64,000 nt of DNA, taken from contig JAQISU010000057.1 in assembly GCA_029339505.1 (NCBI GenBank), forward strand, positions 7,523,501 to 7,587,500, written 5' to 3'. Origin of the DNA: Unio delphinus. Taxonomy: Eukaryota > Mollusca > Bivalvia > Unionida > Unionidae. Below, piece by piece: positions 1-10,559 of the stretch; position 1 is the first letter of the stretch, and each line of letters opens with the position of its first letter. Position numbers and translations under genes: made by a program. Under the pieces are notes generated by a model, which ran no database searches, was not told where the DNA came from, and saw only the letters and a list, made by a program, of their open reading frames with translations.

Positions 1-712
1 AATCATTTTGTGGTTTTACAGGTATAGACTTCTTTTCAATCGCGTTCTTAGGTTTTATGTTGATTGTTCGAGTAATCTCATTATTTAGCGCGGTAATCAC
101 GCCTGGTAATCTCTTGATCCATTAGCGGGGTCGTTTATCCTGAATAAATTCCTTCGCGTATTGATATCCAAACAACCGCTCAGCACGTGTGCGATTAAAT
201 CGTTCAACAATTGCCTGATCGCGATGTAGTGCAGTATATCCTCGTCTGATGGTGACATGATGATGCTTCATTGTTGATAACACTGCACCCTGAAATTCCT
301 TGTCAGGATCAACTTGCAATAGATTTGGCCAATGCAGAAGACCTCGTCGATAAATCCTTTCAAATGCAGAAGCAACTTCAGTTGATGATTTTGTCTTTTG
401 CGGCTCTGCTTGTTTGTATCGACTCGCAACATCAACTACGGTTAGCGCGTATTTGTAAACACCTTCATGCGGCAGAAATAATATATCGGCCTGATGAACC
501 TCATTGACGACGCTGACATAAAAATGCGAGAAGTTAATTTGTTCAGGCGGTGGTAGATATATTTGCCATATCGCCTGTTTGGATAACCAATCCGCTGCAG
601 TGGTATTTTTCACCCTTGCATCGCTAGCGAGTTTATTGATTGCTGATTTACCCCTCCAATATCCTCTTGGGGAATAATAAATAGATTCCATGATGTTATT
701 AACTACCAGCAC
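1..712 (-). pseudogene. Polinton/Maverick integrase, copy 1 (runs off window edge)
   Basis: DDE-type retroviral-like integrase that would insert the element DNA. From the ATG at 712 the frame is open for 196 residues. The N-terminal stretch (SPRGYWRGKSAI) and the motif DWLSKQAIWQIYLP are typical of Polinton integrases. Acidic residues in HQADILFLPH (about residue 76), LLQVDPDKEF (135) and AIVERFNRT (170) fit the DDE triad, with roughly 35 residues between the last two. A TAA at 122-124 ends the frame, but the same frame continues in recognisable sequence (RLPGVITALNNEITR) to base 1, so this is one nonsense mutation in a longer gene whose C-terminal part lies outside the window. The ATG overlaps the end of the PLA2-like frame just upstream. 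A second copy lies at 17.2-17.8 kb. Confidence 0.88.
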
Positions 713-1059
713 CCAACATCAATTTACTTTTCATCGCCGATTTTATCAACCATAAAGCCAACTTTTCTTTGAAGGATTTCTCAGTGATAGAATTCAACGC
801 ATGAATCAATTTTACATCTGCGGTATGTCTGTGTTGCAGATTGCTGCTTTTATAAGCAACATCATGAGCGTGACACGCCTTATCAATAGCGTTTATTGGG
901 TTTTCACCGGGCCGGGGGTGGTTTTGATCATCGAGTCTGATGTCAAGTCTGGTCCTCGGTCCACAATAACCTTACCCTGGAAGGTGTTTATCTCCCGGAT
1001 ATTTTGCCCATGGTGTTCCTGGGAGTTTTACTAACTTGGCTGCAATATCACCTCCTCGT
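709..1059 (-). pseudogene. Phospholipase A2-like (parvovirus VP1-type) domain gene, copy 1
   Basis: The minus-strand frame gives a putative calcium loop (YCGPRTRLD), then CHAHDVAY, the His-Asp-x-x-Tyr catalytic signature of PLA2 domains, then a helical stretch ADVKLIHALNSI. The order and spacing match the compact PLA2 domain known from parvovirus capsids and reported in some Polinton/adintovirus-like elements. The function there is thought to be membrane breach during particle entry; that role is inferred here. The frame is interrupted by a TAA just before the loop, and the glycine expected after GP is Arg in this copy. It ends at TAA (709-711), immediately upstream of and overlapping the integrase start. 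The copy at 17.8-18.2 kb keeps the canonical loop CGPGTRLD, which supports the call. Confidence 0.72.
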
Positions 1060-1220
1060 TTTTTTAAAAAAACAAAATCTAAATTTTTTGGTACCACATT
1101 GAACACACTTACCAGAAAGTGCTGATCTGTTATTGTCTGTTGTAATCGTCAAGTCGTTTGTGCTAGTACGCTTCTTACATTTCACACAATATATTAGATC
1201 CATAATTTATTTATAATAAA

Positions 1221-1660
1221 ATGAATGTAATTGATTTTTTTGCGAGAAAAAAACGAGAACCCATTAAGCATCATGCAGCGCTACCGTATTCTATTCGCAT
1301 GATTATAGTCGGACCATCTGGAAGCGGCAAGACACAGTTGTTACTTAATTTGATAACGAGATGGATGAAATGGGATAAACTATATTTAGTAGCCCCTAGT
1401 GTAGACGATCAGCAATGTTACGAGGTGTTAAAGAATTTTAACGAGAAAGCAAAATCGGAAATCGTTGAGAATATTATTGAGTTTATAACCAATATCGAGT
1501 ATTGATGATATTGATAGAAGTATTAACAATTTAGTCACAACCAAAGACAGTAAAAAGGATTCTGAAGATGAATTATTATGTCATCTTCGACTGTGTGGAG
1601 AAAAGGATTGAGAATGCAAAGAACTACCACAATTAAAAAACCTGGAATTGATTGATTAAT
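1221..1660 (+). pseudogene. Polinton packaging ATPase (FtsK/HerA A32-like), copy 1, truncated
   Basis: An ATG at 1221 opens a 94-residue frame that begins MNVIDFFARKK and carries a textbook Walker A (GPSGSGKT) around residues 32-39. It is followed by LLNLITRWMKWDKLYLVAPS, typical of the A32-like DNA-packaging ATPases of Polintons and nucleocytoplasmic viruses. The open frame stops at 1505. Remnants of coding character continue to about 1660, but Walker B cannot be identified. The gene is divergent from the integrase/PLA2 pair, as in other Polintons. The roughly 160-bp gap at 1060-1220 would hold the shared promoter. The copy at 18.26-18.66 kb lacks this N-terminus but preserves the C-terminal half. 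Confidence 0.8.
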
Positions 1661-2329
1661 TGTATTTTAACGGCACACCAGCACTTTTAGGCTATTTAGT
1701 GCCATACAATAGGTTATATGTTTAAAAATATGAAAGTTTTAATATCGACCAGCGATATAAAAAACATAATAGTTAAATATAAAATGGTAAGATGTTGGTA
1801 ACAGGAAAATATGAAGCTTCTCTGGAATATGCGCTGCAAAAGACAATCTCCGAGGAAGAGTGTGCTTTCGCACGTTTTAAGAAGCAAAATACGTGTGGTT
1901 TTTTGAAATACAGCTGGATTAGATATTCTTCATTAAGACCCTTCAGAGAAGTTCCTGATAATGCCATTGCCAAGTTTTGATATTTTTCATACTGTTTGTG
2001 AATATTGTAATACACACGAGCAATACGTTTTTTTTTAAATAACAAACATTACAATCTCATTTATTCAGCCTATGGATTTTATGAAGTAGATATGTTATTA
2101 TTGACGATATTATGAGGCTGCTGATTGGGCTGGCACTTGAGAAATGTAACCGCCACTGAGAGGATTTTTCATTCGTGCTTTAAGACATAGTACGTTCAAA
2201 TTGTATTTCAGTTTTTAATTGGGAATTCAGGTGTCATTTTATTGGAAAAATAAAAGTGTTCTGATAAAATAGCTGGACAGAGACATTCTTTGGAATGTAG
2301 AATGAATTCAAACCTGGAATTATATTTAT
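1661..2329. other. Degenerate sequence, no gene recognised
   Basis: AT-rich tract between the ATPase remnant and a dispersed repeat. Short open stretches around 1773-2045 have no recognisable motif. Confidence 0.4.
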
Positions 2330-2650
2330 ATATGTGATTCAACAAACGACCGTTGACACATCAACACTTTGTAAACTACCAGAGACATCATCGCCTTCAC
2401 GTTTTGCGTTTATTCCGGACCTTACTTAATTTTACACTAGACTACATTATTAAGACTTTTGTCTGTGATTCTTGGATAGTATTTGGGTCTTTATTCACAA
2501 TACCGTAGGATTGTCCTAATGTTCACTTTGAATTATAGGAAATAAATTATTTGTCGAATATGTTTACAAAGATTTTGCCTTTCGCTCTTTTCTATTACTT
2601 ATTTTAAGAACATATACTCGTAATATACTGCACAAAGGTTAAAAATTACT
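2330..2650 (+). repeat. Dispersed repeat family R1, partial copy
   Basis: Shares a diagnostic string (a TTCACTTTGNATT..ATAGGAAATAAATTATTTGT-like segment followed by CTCTTTTCTATTACTT and TTTAAGA) with segments at about 4,000, 46,550 and 58,400 on this strand and about 21,500 and 30,260 on the other strand. No coding capacity recognised. Confidence 0.55.
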
Positions 2651-2859
2651 TATTCTATGAGAATTTAAAATTTCAATTTTTTAAAGATTCCAATTCATTT
2701 ATTTTGACTGAAGATTAGCATGCAAATGTTTGATAATTTCACTTTAGAAAAAGAAATACATTCTCTGTATTTTAACACAATTAGCATGTACCTATGAAGT
2801 GAATAAGCCAACATGGCAAACATATACAGCGACGGTATCAACTAGGGGGCAATTAGTGA

Positions 2860-4345
2860 GCGAAACAATGTATTGCATGACGTATCAGTGAACCATAAAG
2901 TGCACTTAACAAATTTATGACTTGTGAAGGACAATTAATAACGGATTAATTGCAGTGTTTTTTGTGTCCTATTATGCATTAAGCTTTTCGTTTCAATTGA
3001 TCATAAATAAATAATTAAATCTTGAGATTTTTTTAATATTGCCTTTATGCACTTCATCATTTGCAGTCCAGTCATCAATTAGTCCAATCTATATTTTGAG
3101 TTTGATTTTTTCTTCATGTTTGTAGGTTGTAAGTGTCGTTTGGTAACGATGTCATAGCTAACAAGGGACACCGAGTGGCCGAGTGGTCTAAAGCGCTTTC
3201 CGTTACGGATCACTGTCATCTCACCTCTGTTTGCGTGGGTTCGAGTCTAAGATTCGGCTAATGTAGTGTTAGAAAACTTGCAAGTTGCTTCTCGTGTGTC
3301 ATTGGTTATTTTCGGGGTTTTTCCCGGGTTCTTCCTCTACCAATAATACTGGCCGCCATGTATAGCCTATTGGGTGCTGAAAATGGCGTTAAACTCTACA
3401 ACAACATAGCTAACATTTGTTCAAAAGTGTATACTAACCTTTAAGATAACGTTTGTAAACATGTTTACATGGATTCAAGTTCAGGACTTTGTTTTTTTCC
3501 TGGGAAATTTCTTGTCATTCTGGTGACAGTAATGTTCTTCACCAATATTTAAGTAAATTACATGACCTTGTTTGCAACTTAAATGTTCTTTAAATGAACT
3601 TCATTACGGTCTTCTTCCTGTGTTTTAAGATTTGTATTGAGCTTGTTGGATCAGAATTATTCATTCCCAACTTAAAATTAGTCGAAAACCAAAATCTTTT
3701 AGTTCTGTTAAAAAATTGTTCATTAAAAATTATTCATTGGATCGCAAATTGCTCAAATCGTGAGTTCATTCAAGGACATTCTGTACTATATTACTGTGAT
3801 ACAACAAGATTATTGGCACATTAACACATTTAAGGCTATTGGTACATCAGTACATTCAAGATTTGAATTCATTCGGACCACAACGAGAATTCATTTAGAA
3901 TACTCTTTTATGTACTTGTGATATAAATGTTAGGAATATTTGAGATTTAATTCCAATACTGTAAGTTTCTTTTAAATTTTCACATTGTATTCTCGTTGAA
4001 TGAATTATTTGTTGACGCTTCCTAATCTTGTTGGTTCTCTCTCTTTTCTGTTACTTTAGTTTAAGACCATAATGAGGTAGCAAAATATATTCCTTCAAAA
4101 CTACTATCCGACAACAATATCACCAACATGTCGCTGGAGTGACCAGCACTTGGTAGTAATATATTGGGGTCTTTGTGACTTTCATATTAAAACGTGAAAA
4201 ATGAATATAGGGTCAAGGATATTCCAAGGGGTCAAATAATGTACAGAGCCAAGAGGAATTTTAAATGGGAACAACACTTGGGGGTCATACGAGAATTCAC
4301 CATGGGTGACGATATGGGGTTATCTAGGTTTATCTAGATGACTTT
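2860..4345 (+). repeat. Dispersed repeat family R1, long copy (interrupted by a SINE)
   Basis: The reverse complement of 21,240-22,385 aligns by eye with this segment over most of its length. Shared landmarks include TATCAGTGAACCATAA, GACTTGTGAA, CTCCAATCTATATTTTGAGTTTGA, GGTTGTAAGTGTC, AACGTTTG.AAACATG.TTACATGGAT and TCTCTTTTCTGTTAC. The SINE at 3164-3404 is absent from the other copy. Class unknown; no TIRs, LTRs or protein motifs found. Confidence 0.65.
3153..3415 (+). mobile_element. tRNA-derived SINE family A, copy A1, with 11-bp TSD
   Basis: tRNA(Ser/Leu)-like head with A box (TGGCCGAGTGG) and B box (GGTTCGAGTCT), then a body ending GCCGCCATGTATAGCCTAT...GTGCTGAAAATGGCGTTAAA and a short ACAAC tail. 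The element proper is 3164-3404. The direct repeat CATAGCTAACA flanks it (3153-3163 and 3405-3415). It lies inside repeat R1. Confidence 0.9.
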
Positions 4346-6454
4346 ACTTAATGGGATTAAAGTCGCTTTCGCCATAAAGCATTTGCGACTAGTTTATGCC
4401 CGCAAAGCATGCTTCTTAATTGATCGTGACAGGGGGAAAAGTGTCACACTTCTCACGCATCTATGTCTAAAGAGTGGGCTATGTAATGATGCTCACAGGT
4501 CAAACAACTATCAAGTCCTTAATTGACCTGTTGGATTCACCTCTTGTGGCGTCACCTCAGCTCCATGTATACACTCTCTTTGGGTCACCTGATTTCTAGA
4601 CGAGTGGGAATCGACCCACAAACTCGTCTTAGGTAGTCCGAGTTAGGGAAGAAAGGAAGAAATGAAAGACACTCGGCAGGAAGACTAAAGCGCCGGCCCG
4701 AACGCTAAACGCCAAGGCCGCATTAATTGTCAAATCTAGCCCAGTCATTCAAACGGTGGTCATTACTACCAATAATGTGTAAGCATTCTGTGCAATTAGC
4801 CCAATCAATTTTAGTTAAAAAGTTTCCTATTCATCCTTATACAATTTCGAATTGATTGTAGAAAGTGTACATATCTCGTTCTAAAATAGTATGAATTGTG
4901 TAAGTCGAAATAAACACTGTCTTTTGTAAATCAATATTAGGAATAAAGTAAAATTTTCGAAGAAATATTAAATTAGATTTTTTGCGCTTTTATCTAGTCT
5001 GGTATCCAAGCCAGTCTATAATTCTTATAGTTGATTAGTAATAATATTACAAGGGATGACAAGACGACAAACTGAAGACTTTACGGGCTATCTCATCTTC
5101 CGTACATTCGGCCGCGCTCCGTGTTCCCTCATACTGCTGTTCAGGGAATGCCTTAAACCCACGAAGGGCTGTTAAGGTATGACGGTACCAATTGCGCAAG
5201 TTGATTTTTTTGAAAACGTGATACACATGACTGAAAATAAGTATGTTGTGACTAGATAACTCATACCCCTGTCTAGTTCCAGCAGAGTTACCTCTCTTAA
5301 ATGCAATGGAGAACCTGAGTGGTCGGCATTCACTATTCTGACTTTGTTCCTCTTCTCCCTCCGCTTTTGATTTTTCCTAGCCTTTTCTTTATCTTTTAAT
5401 CCAAAACCATCCCTTTCGCTTAATGGCACACTTGTCTCATCCTACTTTAGCAGGAGCGTTGTTGAATGCATAGAGCATTAGGATTTTATCTATTTTTGGA
5501 CCGGGGGAGACTTTGGGAAGGGTTATTTCGACATTTATTCTTATTTTCTTTCATATCAGTGTTGAAACTTCAAAGTGGCCAGTGTTCCGATTCATTGAAA
5601 TTGACTGGATATCTTAACAAGGTTTTAAGAAAGTTTACTATCCGTGCCGTTCAAATAGTCATTCTTCAAAAGGAAAAGGTATTAAAAAACGTAGTTCAGA
5701 GATTCTGACTGATGAAACAAATCATCATCTTTGGAATTTTTTTTAGAAACCAAGGCTTATTATTGGCCGAGTGAAATTAAGACGTACACATTGAAAGTAA
5801 TATCAATTTAAAATGACAACCTTGATCGAAATTCTTTAGTCCGAAATTTCTGAGAGAGAGAGAGAGAAGTTTGGCTCTGAGGAAGCCTTGGAAAAGAACA
5901 GTGCGTTCCTTGTTAAGCATGATAGGGACTAGATATCTATCTTGTGAGAAAGACAGGATTTAGAAAGACTGGATGGACAATTTCTAAAGTTAAAGCTTTA
6001 AGGTATGCAAGTTTAATTTCACGTAATATTCTATTGTTTTGATTGTTTGCTTTATGCAACTTGTTCGATATGACTAGGTTTCATAATATGTATCGTTTAT
6101 TCAATGCCATGAAAATGTGTTGATGTTTGAGTTGTTATCTAATTTAGCAGCAGAAATGGCGAACCCACCTCATTTTACAAGGTCTCATTTGTTAAACTAA
6201 TGCTTCTTACAAATAAAGAAAAAATAACTTCAATAACTTCAATACATGTAACACAAAACCGAAGTTTCTAATTAACCGAGAGTCCTCTCACGAGTGTCTC
6301 TCTAAGAGTCTCTCCCGGGGTTAGTTAATTTTCTTACTGCTTATTGTCGTCGAAGGTTTTATTGATTATGCGTGTGATTTGTTACCCTTTGACATCTTAT
6401 CGAGTTCACGCCCACATTGCTGCTGTAAATAGATCATTGTTATATCAATAATGG
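4346..6454. other. Intervening sequence without a recognised gene
   Basis: Short open stretches at 5172-5429 (minus, Lys/Arg-rich) and 5466-5708 (plus) carry no family motif. There is a short (GA)n at about 5851-5867. This block separates the ATPase remnant from the structural-gene part of the left Polinton, so it is largely inserted or decayed DNA. Confidence 0.4.
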
Positions 6455-6782
6455 ATGGATAAGCGCGTACCACAAGAGCGACTAGAAGCAATTAAAAAAT
6501 TTCTACCAGTCCGTGATTTTGTCACGCGAAAATTACAAGAACGTCAGGAATCTCAGGTGGATTTTGCAGAGAGGTTTTACCAATTGTACAGACGTCTTAC
6601 TGACACAACTAAACCCCCTCTTCTTCAACTTGAAAATAAAGCTGAAAAAAGTGAAGAAACATAAAGACGTTTACATGATCTTCCAGGTCAGATGCCTCAA
6701 CCAGCAAAACCTATTACTAAACAGAAACAAACTCAGAAAAATATTTGAAGAATTATGTACTAAATTTGCTGAAGATGCTTAA
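6455..6782 (+). pseudogene. Unrecognised Polinton-associated ORF, frameshifted
   Basis: A 69-residue frame (ATG 6455) begins MDKRVPQERLEAIKKFLPVR and is charged and helical. Apparent continuation with Gln/Pro/Lys-rich character (LPGQMPQPAKP, TKQKQTQKN) follows the TAA near 6664. An overlapping frame (6513-6782) ends in EELCTKFAEDA. I do not recognise the family. Its place, immediately upstream of capsid-like genes on the same strand, suggests a structural or scaffold protein of the element. Confidence 0.4.
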
Positions 6783-6913
6783 AACTAATCGATAAAATTG
6801 ATTCAGATGAATTTTTATCTCTTTTCGTTAAATACTACGAAATGAGAAAAAAAGTTGTAACCGACATGTGGAAAATTAATTAACTTTACACAACACTATG
6901 CTGATGTTATGAT

Positions 6914-7291
6914 ATGTTACAAACATCTCATCGACTTAACGAAGATGATCATCGTAAGATGATCTTTAGAATTCGTAATAATAAGGGTAGTATTAGGAAG
7001 GATGATCTGTCTGCAAAAGTAGATCAGTTAAAAGCAAAAGAAGAAAAAGAGTATTATGATCATCATGGTTCTACCGGAAGTGCTATTTCATGCACTGCTT
7101 GGGGAATTGGTCTTATTTCATGTCCTAACAATATTCGCGATGATGTACAGCGACTAAAAATTCTGATTGAGGGAAAACGAGCTGGAAATAATTCTCCAGA
7201 AATAATTAATGAAGCAGTTGATATTTGTCAACGATTATTTGTAGTTGATATCATGGATATTATCGTTCGTTTATCGATCTCTTATCGATGA
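6914..7291 (+). pseudogene. Unrecognised Polinton-associated ORF (125 aa)
   Basis: Open frame with a very polar first half (RLNEDDHRKMIFRIRN, KAKEEKEYYDHHG) followed by a Gly/Ser/Cys-containing hydrophobic stretch (CTAWGIGLISCP), then a helical tail. Codon use looks like real coding sequence rather than chance. It is probably the continuation of the preceding broken ORF: a degraded stretch (LIDKIDSDEFLSLFVKYYEMRKK) lies between them. No function can be assigned. Confidence 0.4.
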
Positions 7292-7435
7292 AATGTTGAT
7301 GGTTATCAAAGTGACTAATTGTCACCATGATTAGATAAATGGATAACAATAAGATGTACCTACACAATATTCAACATGGACCTGTAATGGTCAGCGTGAT
7401 AAATTTACGATTGCCAACCTACAAAGCAAATTAAG

Positions 7436-7612
7436 GAGATGGACTAGGTGATAGTGATATTGGTAAAGTTGCTGGTAAAGCGTTTTCGGCAATCAAGGAT
7501 AGATTAGCACGATTAATTACGACGAAAACCACAGCCAGTAAAATTACGAAGCATTGAAGTGATGGCTGAAAATGTTAGTAAAATAACCAACCAAGCAGCG
7601 GATAAATAATAG
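7436..7612 (+). pseudogene. Small basic Polinton-associated ORF remnant
   Basis: The frame reads GLGDSDIGKVAGKAFSAIKD and then a Lys/Thr-rich segment to a TGA at about 7557. A one-base-shifted frame continues MAENVSKITNQAADK to a stop. Small, basic, Gly-led proteins of this kind are common in the structural cluster of Polintons, but the family is not certain. Confidence 0.3.
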
Positions 7613-7732
7613 CAGCCTTATCTGTAAACGCACTGCGTACAGAAGCATAAACAATACAAGTCCGATGGCAGGAAGTGGTCTTCGTGTTCCCTTGACAAAG
7701 TCAAGACGACCATAATTTAGATCATGATACTT

Positions 7733-8007
7733 ATAATAAAATGGGGGCCCCGAGTGACCGAGTGGCCTAAACCTATCTACTTTATGGATCACTGCCATCT
7801 CACCTCTGTCTGCATGGGTTCGAGTCTCAGATTCGGCAATTGTGGGTATGTGAAATAGCTTGCCAGTAGTTTCTCGTGGGTCGGTGGTTCTTTCTTGGGT
7901 TTTCCTGGGTTATTCCCCCACCATTAATACTGGCCGCCATGTATAGCCTATCTTGTGCTGAAAAATGGCGTTAAACCCTACAACAAGAGCAACAACATAA
8001 TAAAATG
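7733..8007 (+). mobile_element. SINE family A, copy A2, with 11-bp TSD
   Basis: Same tRNA-like head (CGAGTGACCGAGTGGCC; B box GGTTCGAGTCT) and 3' body (GCCGCCATGTATAGCCTATCTTGTGCTGAAAAATGGCGTTAAACCC) as A1. The element is 7744-7996. The direct repeat ATAATAAAATG is found at 7733-7743 and 7997-8007. The duplicated site contains the start codon of the capsid-like frame that follows. Confidence 0.9.
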
Positions 8008-8915
8008 TTCAAACGTGTATCCGACCCAGCATTCGACATGGAAGCACTAGTTTATAAAGATGTTTCGAAACGTGATTATTAGTATTATTCTTATGACGCA
8101 AGACAACTAAATCATCGTTGAAGGATCTAACTACAAGTTCATGATACAGTTTAGGATTATTTACACTCCGATCAATGTTAAAGGGTGATACTATAAGATT
8201 TTCATGTGCAATACCAATATCTCACAAATTCGGATTTAATAGTAATGTTAGAAAGGTTGGAGCCAAACATACGATTGCGATGGTAAGAAAATCTACTGAT
8301 CATGATGCAATCGGGCGACCTGTAGGCGATGCTGATAAAGTAATATTACAAAACTTTCATTGTGGACGCCAGTAATAACTCCATCGATTGCTGAAGAAGA
8401 CACATTATTCATTTTTATGGATCAAGGTGGTAAATCGATGTTATCATGGTTGACAACAACCATAGATAATGTTCATACCACAATAATAATCGATTAAATT
8501 CTCAAGAGCGGAGTCATATGCTATTTGACAAACTCGGTGTTTCTGAAGTTTCTTTAAGGGGTAATGGTCAACAAGAACAATCTGAAGCGATTTTGATTAA
8601 TTTTGAAGAAAAAAAAATCATGCAGCACTTGCATATCATCGTTTGTTGACATTTATGGGACGTGATCAGAATATAGATACTGGTTTGAAAATATAACAAA
8701 TTGATTTCCAAAATATATATCCGATCTATTATTTTTCACAGGAACATCTTGATTTTGCCAGGCGGATTGCCGTTGATATACACGTCTTAGCTCGAGTGAA
8801 CACTGCTGATATTTCTTACAGAGCAATTGCAGGTATACTCAGCGATAAATCCATGTTAGTTGAAGGTGCTGGTGGACGAATGAGGGTCATTGATTCACCA
8901 GTAGGAAACATGTAA
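8005..8915 (+). pseudogene. Polinton capsid-like protein (probable major capsid), degenerate
   Basis: An ATG at 8005 begins MFKRVSDPAFDMEALVYKD and reads openly to a stop after VSKRDY. Coding pieces then continue in changing frames: ISHKFGFNSNVRKVGAKHTI and HTIAMVRKSTDHDAIG (8175-8375), EEDTLFIFMDQGGKSMLSW (about 8395-8450), a piece LGVSEVSLRGNGQQEQSEAI (about 8530-8600), and a last piece IYPIYYFSQEHLDFARRI...RVNTADISYRAIAG (about 8715-8915). The final segment has the alternating beta-strand character of a jelly-roll capsid C-terminus. The location between the minor-protein genes and the start context support major capsid. Penton is the alternative. At least four frameshifts or stops. Confidence 0.5.
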
Positions 8916-8961
8916 TATTTTCTGAACATGTAGTACAATTAGATCAATGTAGATTTTATTC

Positions 8962-9412
8962 ATGTCATATCATTATGTAAATTTTACTCTGACTCCGGTT
9001 CAGATTGAATAGCTACAAGCCGCGTCAGTGAAAAATCCGGAACCGCAAAAACGCTTAATAAAACACAAATAGGTTACAGTTATCAGAATAAGCTGTCACT
9101 GACAGAACGGCAGCGTAAAGAATTCTATTATGCTAAACACGAAAAGACTGCAATACGGATTTCTCCATCTGCGGATGCTATTTCCAATATAACTAAATCA
9201 GGTGGTATATTTCCACTCATCGCGGCATTACCAGCAATAATTGCCGCGGCCCCTGCCGTCGCAAAAGCTGCGTCTTCGGAGTTGTAGGTATGGCGGTGGG
9301 AATGGCACTAAAGAGAGGAACAGGAGAACGATTTAAAAAGACGAAATGGTCTGAATCTTCCAAGGACCCCACTTGGTATGGAAAAGGTCGGAAACTTCCA
9401 GGGACGGTTTAA
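8962..9412 (+). pseudogene. Hydrophobic minor capsid-like protein of Polinton (pVI/pX-like)
   Basis: An ATG at 8962 reads MSYHYVNFTLTPVQIE then TAG. An adjoining frame continues LTERQRKEFYYAKHEK..., then a strongly hydrophobic Gly/Ala segment (SGGIFPLIAALPAIIAAAP) and VAKAA up to a TAG at 9284. A shifted frame then gives GVVGMAVGMALKRGTG and a basic tail ending GRKLPGTV. The 'LTP-Q' start plus a GG-F/I-PLIA hydrophobic block is typical of the small membrane-active minor capsid proteins of Polintons and adintoviruses, analogous to adenovirus pVI/pX. One internal stop and about two frameshifts. Confidence 0.5.
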
Positions 9413-9492
9413 TAACACCAATATCAAATTTGGATTTACATGTACTCGATCCAGCTAAAAATAAATAATAAAATACTTTAGAGGTGTTTTTT

Positions 9493-9836
9493 ATGCGAGA
9501 TCAGTCACCTTCCAGACCAAACAATATTGAAACCGGTATCATTTATCTGGATAACAGCACTGGTGTAGGTACTCACTGGATCGCATACGATATTGATCCA
9601 CGTGGAATTGTTTCTTTCAAATAATACGAGTTAGCCCCGCCAAAAGAGTTTTTGAAATATGCCAGCGTAGTCAATACTCCAATCTGGTATTCAACATTAT
9701 CAACATAGACAATAACTTACCCACCAATATGCGGCCGTTAAGAAATTGCTGTACTCAAGTCTGTATCAAAATCAACCAAATTACCTCATACAGTTGTACA
9801 CGAATACAAGAGTAATCGATATCGTTTTAAATAGAT
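9493..9836 (+). pseudogene. Polinton adenain-like maturation cysteine protease, degenerate
   Basis: The ATG at 9493 starts MRDQSPSRPNNIETGIIYLD, with a spaced His in GTHWIAYDIDPRG, the catalytic-His block of adenovirus-type (C5/Ulp1-fold) proteases. LAPPKEFLKYASVVNTPIWY follows after one in-frame stop. Near the expected Gln/Cys block only PICGR remains before a stop, and the C-terminal helix (KKLLYSSLYQNQPNYLIQLY) is in another frame. The segment that should hold the catalytic Cys is therefore lost, and the copy cannot encode an active enzyme. Confidence 0.7.
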
Positions 9837-9848
9837 CTTATATTATAA

Positions 9849-10440
9849 TGGTAGATATTTCTCGAAACAAGAACCCACTGACGGAATATCACAAGAGTGT
9901 GTAACAAAAATCATTAACGATGAAATATCCGACTTACTAAATCTTGCAAATGGGGCAGTGGTTGTATTTCAGGATAAGCAAGGAAAATATTAAAAACGAG
10001 TAATCTTTCGTTGCAGGACATTATCGTCAGAAATAAAGGAGTAACCGAAAACAGTATAGCCGTGTTTGAGAATAACGGAAAAATTAAACCCGGGGTTCTT
10101 ATGTCAACGATATCGGATAATATTCACAAGCTAGTACAAAAATCCGGTGAAACAATGACAGGCGAACTCAACATAAACTGAAATAAAATAGCCGTACTAG
10201 GAGATCCAGAATCCGACAAGGACACGACAACACAAATTATGCAGAGGTTAACTACAGCATCATAGACAATACATTTTCGAAGACGTTAACTACAGCATCA
10301 TCGACAATATATTTTCAACGTTGCTGTCCGAGTATGACTTTCATGTAAGCGCGTTTGCAAATCTGCGTAGAAATTTTAGATAAACTGATGAAATATCAGA
10401 TAATTTCTTTGGTACTCCTTTTGAACGTTGTCATGAAATT
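9849..10440 (+). pseudogene. Fibre/tail-like structural protein remnant
   Basis: The ATG at 9849 reads MVDISRNKNPLTEYHKSV. Later pieces include LQDIIVRNKGVTENSIAVFE, then NGKIKPGVLMSTISDNIHKL and SGETMTGELNIN, then KIAVLGDPESDKD. The 'MTG-LN-N-NKI-LG-P---D' pattern resembles the shaft/trimerisation start seen in phage tail-fibre and Polinton fibre-like proteins. A 37-bp near-exact tandem duplication (about 10,247-10,320, around GTTAACTACAGCATCAT) interrupts the frame. Confidence 0.4.
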
Positions 10441-10559
10441 TTCTGATATCAAGACGAGCATTGACACGATAGGAAAACACAGGATAATATTATAAGTGAT
10501 TTTCCTGCAAGACTTGATAAGGTTAAAATAACACATAAACAAAATATTAATACCGTTTA

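Noticed and set aside
271..507. 78-residue plus-strand frame
   Set aside because: Antisense of the Polinton integrase. The corresponding antisense frame at 17,390-17,596 lies over integrase copy 2.
801..1034. 77-residue plus-strand frame and its counterpart at 18,002-18,259
   Set aside because: Both lie antisense to the PLA2-like domain, which has the better motif evidence.
3164..3404. Functional tRNA(Ser) gene
   Set aside because: The tRNA-like head is followed by the common SINE body and flanked by a TSD. The same sequence recurs at 7.7, 14.8, 32.1 and 53.5 kb.
5172..5429. 85-residue basic frame
   Set aside because: No family motif, no upstream signals and no related copy; treated as chance.
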